From: Owenia fusiformis
Taxonomy: Eukaryota > Annelida > Polychaeta > Sabellida > Oweniidae
Reading direction: 5' to 3'
Assembly (NCBI GenBank): GCA_903813345.2
Contig: CAIIXF020000007.1
Location: forward strand, 29,065,564-29,129,563
Length of the DNA stretch: 64,000 nucleotides
Shown here piece after piece: positions 1 to 12,300 of the stretch. The notes under the pieces were generated by a model. It saw only the letters and a list, made by a program, of their open reading frames with translations, searched no databases and was not told the DNA's origin. Position 1 is the first letter of the stretch, and every line of letters begins with the position of its first letter. Made by a program: the position numbers and the translations under genes.

Positions 1-684
1 ATACCAAGAAAACCCAACTTTAAAGTAAAAAACATCCAATTAGACTTTAGAGGTAAAAAATCATTACTGAAAAATAAAAAATCTGAAAAATGGTTTACCT
101 ACAAGAAATGGGAAAGAGATTTTTGTATAACAAATGAAGGTAAAATAGATGAAATAAATTGGCCAAATTTTTTTACTAGCAAGATAATAAAAGTTAAAGA
201 CAAAAAAATTGCCAATTTTAATTTCAAAATAATTAACAATATTCTTCCTGGATTAACTGACTTATTTCTCTATGGGATAACAGATAATTATCATTGTAGT
301 ATTTGCAATAATTTATGTGACTTGAAACATATTATTTTTGAATGTTCCTTAGCAAAAGATATATGGGCACTGATACATAAAACATGTGGCCTTAATATTT
401 CTTACAGAAAAATTATAATTGGTTATAATGGCCATGACTCACATACACACTTTTTTAATTATTTTATCAGCATTGTTACAAACAGTATTTATAAATCATA
501 TATTTTAGAATTGAATAGTAAAAAACAAAGAACATTTGAAAGCATGATTTCATTGATAAAATATGAAATTAATTACAGAAAAAATGTATTTTATTGTTCA
601 AAGTGGAATTTTGTATCAAAACTGTTAAAATGGAAATTGTATGAATTATCTATTTTATGTCATTGTTTATGTTATGTAAAATAA
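1..684 (+). CDS. L1/Tx1-like LINE ORF2, C-terminal fragment
   Basis: The frame is open from the first base to the TAA at 682-684, so the protein enters from outside the window. It shows the C-terminal zinc-knuckle region found in many L1/Tx1-clade ORF2 proteins: a C-x2-C (HCSICNN, about 293-313) followed by HIIFEC and then an IW motif. The same arrangement occurs at the end of the intact ORF2 at 10810-14577. No reverse transcriptase domain is present in the window. The AATAAA-type signal and A-rich tail that follow mark the end of the element. The fragment carries no internal stop; whether the rest is intact cannot be seen. Confidence 0.75.
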   Translation: MPRKPNFKVKNIQLDFRGKKSLLKNKKSEKWFTYKKWERDFCITNEGKIDEINWPNFFTSKIIKVKDKKIANFNFKIINNILPGLTDLFLYGITDNYHCSICNNLCDLKHIIFECSLAKDIWALIHKTCGLNISYRKIIIGYNGHDSHTHFFNYFISIVTNSIYKSYILELNSKKQRTFESMISLIKYEINYRKNVFYCSKWNFVSKLLKWKLYELSILCHCLCYVK

Positions 685-723
685 CCAAAAGCTGAATAAA
701 GACTATTTTAAAAGAAAAAAAAA
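1..723 (+). mobile_element. 3' end of a non-LTR retrotransposon (L1/Tx1-like)
   Basis: This is the 3' part of a plus-strand LINE: the ORF2 tail, a very short 3' UTR with AATAAA near 696, and an A-rich tail at about 711-723. The 5' part lies left of the window, so no target-site duplication can be tested. Confidence 0.65.
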
Positions 724-1282
724 TATATGTTTTCATGTTACCTAACAGAGCGGAAGAGCCCAACTATGGGATAAAGAATAACAAATAGGTAAATAATTGA
801 ATTACCACTCCAAAAATATTAATAAATATGAGGTTTTAAAGAAAGAATATTGAGTATGAGATTCAAAAAGTAGCAACTCATGTCTCACATTACCCAAACT
901 CCAGATTCTCGATGTTATATATACTGTATATCAATGTTATTTACAAGGAGGATTAAATATGGAGTGTATAGCAATGGTCAATACGATATTTCCAGAGGGA
1001 ATATCTTTTTTCTCTAGAAGCAGAACCCAAACTCAGTCATGACATGGAAGCTAACTTTTGCAATTAATAGAAACTTGTTTTTTATTATATTTTTGTGTTC
1101 CATATTCAGGATGAAATAATATGAGATTCATTTCTACAAGAGGATGGAATGAATGTGAACTTGTATATTGAACTATACTTCTTTTCTGAATAAATAGAAC
1201 AACATTTTATCCAAGCCAATTAAGAAAACCAAGCCCAATGAGTGTAATTTATGCCCAGTTAAACTAACACAATAACAACTTT
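724..1282. other. No recognisable feature
   Basis: AT-rich sequence with no convincing exon, RNA gene or repeat boundary that I can support. Confidence 0.5.
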
Positions 1283-3152
1283 TTGTCTGGACTCACTTAT
1301 TACGTAAGAATGAATTGTATTACTGTTTACTGCATTAAATGTCAAATATACTATCTGTATTTAATTTCAAATGCCTATCTCACTTATCGAATGTGTACAA
1401 GAAATGTTATTTTGAAACAAATTCAGCACAACCAAAACCATGTCCCCATATATGACAAATCCAAGATGGCTGCCACAATTTTAGATCCATGCACATGTGA
1501 AGAAGTTAGAAATACACATGAATCAATGGTAAATTTAAAGAAAACTAATTCAAATAATAACTCAATATTTCTAACACCTATTACTGAAACTGATGTCATG
1601 GCCCAATTAAAATCTTTAAAAGACTCTGCTGCATCTATAGATGATATAGAACCCAGAGTAGTGAAAACACTGAACGAATCTTTGTCAACTCCTCTTACTC
1701 AGATATTCAATTTATCAATAACTACTGGTACATTTCCTGATGCATTAAAAATAGCTAGAGTAATTCCAATTTATAAGAAAGGCCTTAAAGATAAATTCAA
1801 CAACTATAGACCAATTTCAATTCTCAGTGTATTTTCTAAAATGCTTGAAAAAATTGTTCATGTAAAAGTGACAACATTTTTAGAAAAATATGAAATTTTA
1901 TATTTACAACAATATGGTTTCAGGAAGAAGCACTCGACTTATATGGCACTTCTAAATTTCATTGAAAATATTCGTAGGTCATTAGATATCGGGGAAACTA
2001 GCATTGGGATATATATTGATTTGACTAAGGCTTTTGATACAGTGGATCACAAAATATTATTACAAAAACTTGAATTTTATGGTATTCGTGGAACAGCTCT
2101 TTCCTGGTTCAAAAGTTATCTCGAAAATCGAATTATGGTCACAGAAATTGTTAAAAAAGATGTCTTGATTGATCAATTTACAACTACAGATATGAGATAT
2201 AGATCCGGTAAAAATAAAGTTGAATATGGTGTCCCTCAAGGTTCAGTCATAGGTCCCCTCTTGTTCATAATATTTATAAATGACATACATTTAATATCAA
2301 ATAAACTAAACTTTGTCTTATATGCTGATGATACTAATATCCTACTTACCAATAAAAATTTTGAAACTCTAGTCTCAGATATGAATGCTGAATTAAAAAC
2401 TGTTTCTAACTGGATGAAATCTAATAAATTAACTCTTAATGTTGAAAAAACAAAATATATGATATTTAATAAAAAGAAGGATCCCAATAAAAACAATATT
2501 GTTCTCAAAATTAATGAACAACCTATAGAAGAAGTTAAAGAAATAAATTTTCTAGGTGTCATTATTGACTCAAAGCTGAATTGGTCATCTCACATAAATG
2601 CTATCTGTACAAAAATTTCTAACTTGATAGGCCTTCTCTACAAGACTAGACATAGACTGACTTTAAATACAATGACCACTATCTATTATTCCATGATATA
2701 TTCCTACTTAAGCTATTGTAACCTTTTATGGGGAAATGCCATAAAAACTCTTATTCAAAAATTGTATGTTCTGCAAAAGAAATTCTTGAGAGTTATCACC
2801 TATTCTGATCGTCTGGCTCCTTCAGGACCTCTCTTTTCAAAACTGAAAATATTGAATATATTTGACATCAATAAACTACAAACCGCTAGCTTTGTTCAGA
2901 AAACTGTTTCAGAATCACCAGAATTTCCTTTTCAAAAGTTCAAACATTTATTTGTTCCTGGAACAGCAATTCATAATCATGACACGAGAATTAATAAGAA
3001 TTTAACTGTAAAAAATTCAGAACAGAAATTGGAAGAAAATCAATCGAAACAAGTGGCCCATTACTCTACAATATTCTTTCACTTGATCTCAAAAAGTCTA
3101 AACATATCAAATCATTTGAACGAAAGTTAAAGTTTGATTTGCTAAGTCATTA
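1283..3152 (+). pseudogene. CR1-like reverse transcriptase, truncated and frameshifted
   Basis: An open frame of 615 codons (1283-3130) contains the RT signature blocks: YRPISILSVFSKMLEKIV, an AFDTVDH motif near residue 249, GVPQGSVIGPLLF near residue 315 and the catalytic YADD near residue 347. The first roughly 70 codons before the similarity begins look like unrelated flanking DNA and start with TTG, not ATG. Near 3050 the frame is lost: the expected C-terminus (GPLLYNILSLDLKK, ending at a TAG near 3150) is read in another frame. With the missing 5' half, this shows a dead copy. Confidence 0.8.
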
Positions 3153-3380
3153 TTAGATCTTCTTTGAAAAATGCTTTCTTCTTATTACTTGTATTTTATT
3201 GTGATGCATGTTATGCTTTGTCATTTTTTTGTTTCCATATTACCTGACTGTTAATTTAATAAATGCTATATTGTATGTTAAACATGGAACTTATACACCC
3301 CTCGGGGTGTCTTTTCATGTCAACGTAAAACACTGTATTTGAAACATTTGAAATAAAGTGAATTGAATTGAAAAAAAAAA
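1480..3380 (+). mobile_element. 5'-truncated CR1/Jockey-group LINE
   Basis: Similarity to CR1/Jockey-type reverse transcriptases starts near 1510 and runs to about 3152. A 3' UTR and a short tail follow: AATAAAG near 3352, GAATTGAATTG, then about ten A. The endonuclease half is missing, as expected from 5' truncation during target-primed integration. Assignment to a clade within the group (L2, Crack or Daphne type) is not possible by eye. Confidence 0.7.
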
Positions 3381-6030
3381 ATCACAAGTCCCATCCCCAA
3401 TAAAATGGGAAGTTTAAGGTTCTCACACATATCAACTCTATTCCTATATACTTTATATTTGTGGTAAGGCTTGTGATCTAGGTAAACTTAGCATGTTCAT
3501 GTACTTCCTATCCTCTGAAGCTAAAAACAGAAACAGTGACTTCAATTGAGAAAAATGTATCTCATGGGCTCCATATACATTTTGAGTGGCTGTCCGGCTT
3601 AAGTTAGATACTACTGATAATCTGTGATTGAGTATTATGTCAAGTTTAGTCCTCAGCCTCTCATAACTGATAACTTCGAGGTAATTGTGTTGTTACTGCA
3701 AAAACTTATATTTCTTCATCACAAATCTACCATTTTTTGCATCTGTCAAAACCCCTCATTTCATGTTAATTTTCAGACTTTTGCTTTTGCCATCATTGAA
3801 TATATATATTCAACTTGTTATTCAGGATATTTTAAGAACTTTTCATGAGGTTTTTTATTTTCACACTTTTGAAAAAATGACTAAGTCCGAGAATGGCCTC
3901 TTAATGGTATGTCCCCTTTAATTATATAACTAGTTAAGTAAGTCAAATATTGTAAATCTGTAAAACTATTTGATGTACATAGAAATAAATGGGCTAATCG
4001 CATGAATTGCGTGGTTGAAAAAATAACTCAGTAATTCACCACTTACGACCATCCACCCCTGGCACATACCGGGATTTACAAAGAATTCAACATTCTGTCT
4101 GCTACCATATCAAATCCAAAAAACGACTTGATTCACTGTATGTACAGTGATCGCCTACTATTAAAAGTGCGTGATCAAAGACTCGACAAGATGCGCAAAA
4201 TTCAAATATTTTGTAACGGTCATTTTTAAAAGATTTTGTTGTGTTAATATTACAGGCTACTGGTGATTCATTTAGGCCTTGTAGGCACAAGAACACCCAT
4301 ATGCAATGTGACCATCGTATCTTTTAAAAACAAAAAAACCTTAGCACTGGACAAAATTCGTTCGATATCCACAATTGCAAACTTCCGATATCAGTAAATC
4401 TGGATTCCAAACCGTCATGCAAACAAATAAAGTTCCGATTGTATAATACAAAGAAATTATTTACTTAAAAAGGTCACAGAGTTACTGTAGTTTCATTCTC
4501 ACATTTCGAAGTTGTTTGAGAATTTCTTTGAAGTTGTTCACGATCTAAACTTAATTAGTTTCCATGGAGAAATATTTGGGATCCAGATTTTACTTGGTTC
4601 ATCTGAAATCGAACGTTTATCGGTTTCGAACGAATTCATCCACCATTTTGGATAGGACCAACTGGAGTTACTTTCATCTTGCTGTGTGAACCAGTGATAA
4701 TGGCGAGATCTGATTCGATTAAGTTTATCTCCAATACATCAAAATGAATAAAATGCCAAATAGATTCCATGCTCGGATCGATACCAATATAGAAATAACT
4801 AAAACGTTCTTAATTAAAGTTATTAAACCTTTAGTAACGCGTCCTGATAAAACGATGATAGATGACTGGATTACGCAGAAATATAATACCCCAGGGGATA
4901 CTATCCTTATGCTTTATTTTGCCATAGAAAATACAAAAGTGGGGCGGGTAAATACAGAAACCATTAGGTCGGAACTTGTTTAAGACTCTTCAAAATGATA
5001 ACAAGTTCTTATTTTGTGACAAATATTGGAGTTAATAATAGAGTAATTTTTCCGAGGAACGACGGCTTAGTGGGTAATGAAGGGAAATGGGGTCGTTAAT
5101 TAATTAAATCATCTGCGTGACTCTCATCGTATTGTTACGAATAACGCCGCAGATAAGATAATTAGGACGAACCATGGATCCATAGCGGGGTCATAAATAC
5201 TGAAATATATCCGCGATAAACTAGGCATGGACTCTCAGAAAAAATTAGAGATTGATATATCAAATAAGTTATTCACGTATAGCCTTGCCCAAGTACACTC
5301 TACTATACCTTGCATTTGGCTTTCATGAGCAACCCATTTGGCTTATTAGTAATGATTATATATTTGTTTTTATTTGTCTGTTCCTTATTAATGGTTTATC
5401 GGTTGAAAGTTAGATGTTCATAAGGTACTTTCAAAAATATACTAAACAATCCAATTAGACAAACAAAGTATCTTATGCATTTCTAGGTGTTAGGTATAGT
5501 AGTGTGAAGTAGGTCTCTTTTAATTATTGGGTCATAAAAGAAAATAAGATAAGCAGAGACCGGCTCCAGGGGCAAGACTAATTCACAAACTGTAGTTTGT
5601 GTAAACCGTATGTCGTAATTCAACCAACAAATGCCGTTTTCTGTTTAACTTGATGTTTAAATGATAAGCTTCAAAATCCATTTGTCACTGGATTTAATGG
5701 TCAGTTCTTTATTTACTACTTATTAAGTATGCCATTAAGTATTATTCAGAAATCGATTGTCACACTCTTAAGTTGCTATGTATAGTGTTTATAAAATAAT
5801 TCCCAGCTATATAAAAGTAATTAAAAGAGAAAATAATTGATTCTACGTATGTGTTGCCGTGGTTACTACTTTGGTGTAGATTCCTTACAGACTGGAAACC
5901 ACGGATCAAGAAACTTTATCCAAGAATTTTCAAATTTTCAAGTTGAGAAGTTTAATAATATTATTCTTAAATCAAAATAATGAAATTGTGCCTTGAATAT
6001 CAAAAATCAATTAAGGAAATTTTCAGAACG
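3381..6030. other. Intergenic stretch, mostly featureless
   Basis: Apart from the small open frame at 4744-4983, I see no exon with splice sites, RNA gene or clear mobile element here. Confidence 0.5.
4744..4983 (+). CDS. Small open frame, unknown
   Basis: A 79-codon ATG-to-TAA frame has a rather protein-like composition: mixed charged and aliphatic residues, a DDWI motif, then a hydrophobic ILMLYFAIEN segment. A 15-codon frame starting ATGGCGAG at 4698 ends in a TGA that overlaps its ATG. I do not recognise the product; a distant resemblance to death-fold helices is too weak to call. It could be an exon of a decayed gene or a chance frame. Confidence 0.2.
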   Translation: MNKMPNRFHARIDTNIEITKTFLIKVIKPLVTRPDKTMIDDWITQKYNTPGDTILMLYFAIENTKVGRVNTETIRSELV

Positions 6031-6033
6031 TAT

Positions 6034-6322
6034 ATGTAGTTATTATTTAGTTTCAAAAATATCAATTGTGGACGTCATGAACTTACATGTAGTTATTATT
6101 TAGTTTCAAAAACATCAATTGTACTTACATGTAGTTATTATTTAGTTTCATAAACATCAATTGTGGACGTCATGAACTTACATGTAGTTATTATTTAGTT
6201 TCAAAAACATCAATTGTACTTACATGTAGTTATTATTTAGTTTCATAAACATCAATTGTGGACGTCATGAACTTACATGTAGTTATTATTTAGTTTCAAA
6301 AACATCAATTGTGGACGTCATG
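6034..6322. repeat. Minisatellite with alternating long and short units
   Basis: Six copies of a core beginning TGTAGTTATTATTTAGTTTC are spaced alternately about 54 and 38 bp apart. The long unit carries an extra TGGACGTCATGAAC block, so the array is a dimeric higher-order repeat of about 92 bp. It lies downstream of the COMMD4 stop. Confidence 0.8.
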
Positions 6323-6694
6323 ACACTTTGAATATTGAAAGATCTTGGGTTTCTAATTCATTTTTGAAGTAAGTATGACAACTTTAGAGACGCAAGATAA
6401 CATATCGTTTTTGTCAAAAATTGAATTCCTTCAATGTGAATTCCTGCTTTGAAAACATTATTTAACATGTCACTTTCAAGTTCCTGTAACTAGATGCTAT
6501 TAAAAGGAAACATCAATATTATTTATAGACTTGGAAGTGATGGTATCCGGGATGATATCGAATTGCCAACATTTGTGTAAGAAAATTCAACCATTGAAAT
6601 TATTGTATATACAGAGTTGTATTTGATGTCTTTCAATATGTACATGCTATTTGTGAAGTCACATGATAAAAAAATGTTATTCAAAGTCCATTTA

Positions 6695-9338
6695 TTAAGG
6701 TAGTCCTTCCATTAATCCTTGGGCTTGCTTTAATTCTGAAAATAAATGTTCATGTTAAATTATAGAAAAGAAATGTGATTCAGTAAGTAAGAGAATATTT
6801 TATTCAATAAAAGTGCACTTTTACATCATTAATGTGTAGTGTGGAGGCGTTTGTTTCCTTAACTTCATAAGTTCCATCATAATCACACCAGCAATATTTA
6901 AGACCAAATTGAAAATATTCTCCAACTTTTTAACATTAGTAAACAGCCTACAACTTTTATCATAAAAAATAATATCAGTTATCATAATCATAATATAAAG
7001 CTTCCATCCTGAAAGTACCATGTGACATGTGCAAATTACAATGGGAGCATGAACCTCTTACCTTTTCTGAGATAATTCCCTCACTATGTAAGTGTATTTT
7101 TCCCAAAGCTCTGATAATTACGGAAAAGAAGGTTATTCTGAGTTTTTTAAAATTATGGTCCATTTCATGGGCATCTGACACCACAATATACAGAGTGTCC
7201 ACAAAGTCTCTTTACAATTACAATACAAAATCTATGTAAAGTGTAAACAGACTTTATGGACATGGACACCCTGTACATCTGTCCACACTATTATACATCT
7301 GTATAGCACGTTTAATTCAGAATTAAACTGCTCTTAAGAGCTGCTCTTACCATTTAAGAATATCCTAAATTTTTCTGCAGTCATTGTAAAGGCTATGGGG
7401 TCTACAGTGCCAGTGTCAGGGTTCCTTATCTTCATTTGGAGGTCTACTGAAGGTTCATTCACTTCCTGAAAAAGTCACATTGAAATTCTTAAAGATGCGG
7501 ACTAACTTAAAATCTGACTTAAGAGATGCCTGGTGAGTAAGACTGCATGTGTCTTTAAAGATCTCCCACCTTCTCATAAACTGATCACAAATTGAATTGT
7601 ACATATTAAGTTCTTCACCTTCGCTTCCATATAAGTGTTATGACCCTGTCAAGAGGGCCAAAGTATACGCATGGGCTTTCAATTCGATCATTCATGTATT
7701 TATGTAAAGGACAAGTCTCGGACAATCTCCTGGGCTAATAATTTTTTCATGAAAAATATAGAAATATCACCCAAATTAAATTATGAATATTCAAAAGAGC
7801 ACATTTAAATCAACAAGATGTAAACATATCAAAATTGTCCGAAGCAGGCGTAGCGTGCAGTAGACCGATTCAATAAAAGATGTCTCGATTTGGAGAAAGA
7901 AGTTCATCAGTGTCACCAGGCAGCCAATCAGGTTTATGATAAACAAATTCAACGACCAATCATCAGATAACAGGAGGACTTTCCTGCTATATTCGAACTT
8001 CAGATTGAATTGATTTCTTCGAAAATAATTAGATCGGCCAGCACAATCGCAAAATTAACACTGAAAGAGGGGGATTTGGGACTTCTTCTTTGGTAAGTAG
8101 GTGGTGAAACTCAATATGCAAAAAAAAGTCTAGAGGGGTCTTGATTGTGCTATCCTGTGGCATAGAGCCTCTTTAAGAAGTGAAGTCGAACAAATGCAAA
8201 GGGTACTTCAATGCAGGTGGGTTTAACTAAATTACTTTTGGGATTATAAGAAGATTGTACTCTATGCCTGGATGCAGTTAATTCTTCTTTTGATTACTTT
8301 CTCCAGACAAATCTGTAATTACCTGAGGTGAACATCCTACCTCAGGCATGATAATCTCATTACTTAGTTTATGCTTCATTGAACACTAATATCTACAAGT
8401 GCATAACATTGTCATTGTTAAGACTTGTATTCGCCAATGCAACTTTCAGCTGTCAGCTTCTGGAATAACCTACTACTACTATTTTATGACCAACTCATTT
8501 AAATATGAATTGAATAGTGGCAGGAACTATTCATATCTAAATGAGCTGCCCATAAAATAGTAAGTTAATCCGGTAGCAGACAGCTGAAAGTTGCATTCCC
8601 GAAAAGACAAGTTTTATCTGTGAGGGTCACACATATATATTACACATTTATATTATCAGGTTGTTTTGATCTTATCAGTTACCAATTACCCAAATGCGAG
8701 TAGATAGTTATCAGTTTCACCACCAGGTGGCTGATTCGGGTCAATTAACATGGCAGGTATATAAGAAAGTTCCCTTAAACTTGAATATTATCAATTTAAG
8801 TGGCTCAATTTTCATATAACCCTTATGTGTCTGATACTTATACTAATGAAAATATGTCCAGTAAAGCAAAATATTATCTGTCCACTAAAAGAAAAGATAT
8901 TTCATTTTTTGTGATTTTATAGCATGGGGTCTATGGGGAATCTCCCCGAGCTAGAAGTCACATTTTCAAAGAAAATTAATTTTTCAAAGTTGATAAACAA
9001 TTTTTTAAAACCACATTTCTAGATGTAATTTTACACGTAGATTTCAAATATGATATTACTTTGACTGAATTTTGAATTTTTAATGATGTAAATCAAGATT
9101 ATTTCTACTCGCATCTGGGTTATTGTAAAATTGTCTATAATAGTGAGAGGGTAGTATAGTTAGATAATTGTGACTAAGGGTATAACATATCTTACCTTAA
9201 GTTCACTAGAGCTCACAATGTAGTCAACCCTCCATGACACGGACTCTAGTTGCGATAACCTCAGACTCTGTCTCCGGAATTCATCTTGCAATTTACTTAA
9301 GTTGTCAGCATATGACCTGCATATGGCTGTTGAATGTT
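6695..9338 (-). CDS. COMMD4: COMMD4 exons 6-8 (COMM domain and stop)
   Basis: Exon 6 (9196-9338) encodes [13 protein letters not shown] and the conserved WRVDY of the COMM domain. Exon 7 (7351-7465) encodes the beta-rich part ([17 protein letters not shown]). Exon 8 (6695-6735) encodes [13 protein letters not shown] and the TAA. Exon 7 ends in phase 1 and exon 8 supplies the rest of a Glu codon. An AATAAA (6691-6696, minus) overlaps the stop; I cannot say which poly(A) signal is used. Confidence 0.93.
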
Positions 9339-12300
9339 CTGAAAGTATAAATATGAAAATTGATATTTTCTTGTAAATTCATTTGTACTCGGTTCAAAAT
9401 AGCAAATTGATGTTAATGTCTTGTTTTAATATGCTAGGGTTACATCACACCGTAACACATGGGTTACAACAGTGATGACTTTAAGTGACGTGCTTAATTA
9501 ATGGCCATTAGTTTAAATATTTTAAATGTCGATTGGGAATTTATAGCCAGGTAAATATCGACAATAATGATGCCAGCTTTGTTGGAGAATATCATTCATT
9601 CTCCCTGCAGCTAAGGAAATATACAGGCATGATCGGCAATATCACATCACTTGGAGATTAAAGAATATCGAGTTGGAACTCTGGCTTCCAATCCACCTTG
9701 ATTTTTTACTACAACTCAAAAAGTAATAGAGCAATTTTGTTCATATTTGATATGTGAATACTCATAAGCATGGCACATTGTTATGACACTTTGGGTAGTT
9801 GGAAAAATGGCCAACATTTACATGTACGTGCATGCGAGTTTGTTGAAATTTTATATGTGCCTACTTAAATGCATATTACACTTTCTGATGACAATTTGGC
9901 TAGTGAGCAACCATTTTGAAAATGGTGGCCTTTCTTATGTGTGTTATTTTACGATATTTGCTATACATTTCGTTTGTAAAAATGCAGCCATGGCTGTTTG
10001 ATGGGATTTGCTACACTCTGTTGCTGTTATCTAAACCAGATTTCTTGATGTCATTTTCCATGTAGATTTCAAATATAATATCTGATTCAATGAATTGTAA
10101 ATTAGTTAATTTCTATTTACTTTAAATCTATTAACATTTCAATTTAATCTGATCTGACAGATATATTTAGCATATCTAGGTTACCACAATTCAGAACACC
10201 ATTAAGCAAAAATGAGAAAAAAATTAATGAATATAAATGAAAGTTGAAAATGTCAATACTATATTTCAATAATTAACATGTTTTACAATTAAAAATCAAA
10301 TTTAATTGCATTTCTAAACATGTGATATTCACAATTTTCCTTAGAAAAATTACCATCACTTTTTTTTTTTTTTTTTTTTTTTTTTTATTGGATCTTACAC
10401 ATACATCATACATAATATACATACATGTTCATATAATTATTTAACATTTTTACAATAGATACTATTTTGAACAGCTCATCTCCATGTACAGAGGATTTCC
10501 AAATAATATAATTTACAAATGTTTACATCACAATAGTACAATAGTCTTCAAGCACAATAGTCTTCAAGAACATATTGGTTACCATGGTTTTACAATATAT
10601 ACTCCATACCTTAAATATATGATATAATTATTTTACATTTTACAAATAGATACTTTTTTCAACAGCTCATCTCCATGTGTACAGAGAATTTCCAAACAAT
10701 ATAATTTACAAGTGTTTACATCACAATCTGCACAATAGTCTTTAATAACATACCATATATGTTACCACAGTTTTATTATATATACTCCATACCTTAAATT
10801 GATACAGAGTTATTGGCTTAATAGTTCAATAACCCATCTCCAAGTCTTATTGAAGGTTTCTTGCATATCATTTAAATTTGCGATGTTTTGTTCATCTTTG
10901 ATTTTATATTTTATGATTTCCTTTATTTGGATAAAAGTGATTTTAGTTTTAATCAGTCTAGATTTATGTATTAGACTTTTTGTATACAAGATACAAAAAT
11001 TTATGGCTTTAGTTTTATCCTCGTTTTCTTCATCTAATTTTCCTATAATAATGTCTTTGTTTGTTAAATCAACATTGAAGAAAATTTTGAAATCGTCCCA
11101 AATCTTGGCAGAGTTTGGGCACTCAATATAAAAATGTATGGTATCATCGATTTTGTCATTATTGCATATATCACACAAATTTGAATTTTTGATCTTCTTT
11201 TGAGTTAAAAAGTTATTGTTTGGCGTTAGATTTAAAATGAGTTTGTATTGAAAACATTGTATTCTTGGTTCACGTACAGTCTTAAAAGGCAAAGTGAAAA
11301 TGTGTTTCCATTCTTCTTCTGAGACATTAAATTTTGTAGTTAGGAATTTCTTACCAGTTGGTTCCTTGAATAAATCCTCTAGGAGATACCAATAGATAGT
11401 TTTAGTTTTAATAGCATTGACGTTGATTGTGTGGTCTTTAATTTGAAGTTCTTCATTTTTAAGTTTCTTATTATTTGGATTATTTCTAATTAATTGTTTC
11501 CATGTATGTGGTATTGCGTGGATTAAGCCATAAAAGGTAACGAAAGGTGCATTAATGTTGTATTTAAGAGAGAAATCGTTAAATCCAAGGAATTCGTTAT
11601 TGTTAACAAGGTCTTTAATTTGAAGAATGCCCTTGTTTATCCAATTAGCATAACTCACAGTTCGATTATTAATTTTTATAAAATCATTGTTCCAAATATA
11701 CTCATTTAAGGCGAGTTCCTTATTATATGGCTCTTTATTATGTAAAGATCTCCATGTTTCCATAATACTGAAGTAAAAAGGTGGTAATCTAGCCAAGGTT
11801 TCTACTGGAAATTTACATTGAAAGATTACCTCAGGCTGTAGATTTGGGAAGAAACTGTAAAAATATTGTTTCCATTTGCAAGGTCTGCTTTGGAATAACC
11901 TTTTTACCCATTGAATTTGTAATGCTTTTATTTGCGACTCAAAATGTAAACTTTTGATCCCACCTTTTTCTATTTTGCCTATAGTTGTTAAACTACTGAT
12001 AAGTGGAGGTTTTTTGTTCCACAGAAAATTGTTAATGATGTTTTGAACTTTATTGATGATGTGCTTTGGTACAAGTATTATTGATGCTAAGTAAGTAAGT
12101 TTTGAAATGGCTAGAGCTTTAATGAGCACATTTTTCCCTATTAGGCTAAGATTCCTCCATTCCCATATTTTAAATAAGTTTTCTATAGCTTTGATTTTAG
12201 GGGAAAAATTACGATCGTTCCGTTCATCTATATTATGGCTAAACCACACTCCGAGTGTGTAGAAAGATTCATTGTTAATTTTAATTTCCGATACAAGACT

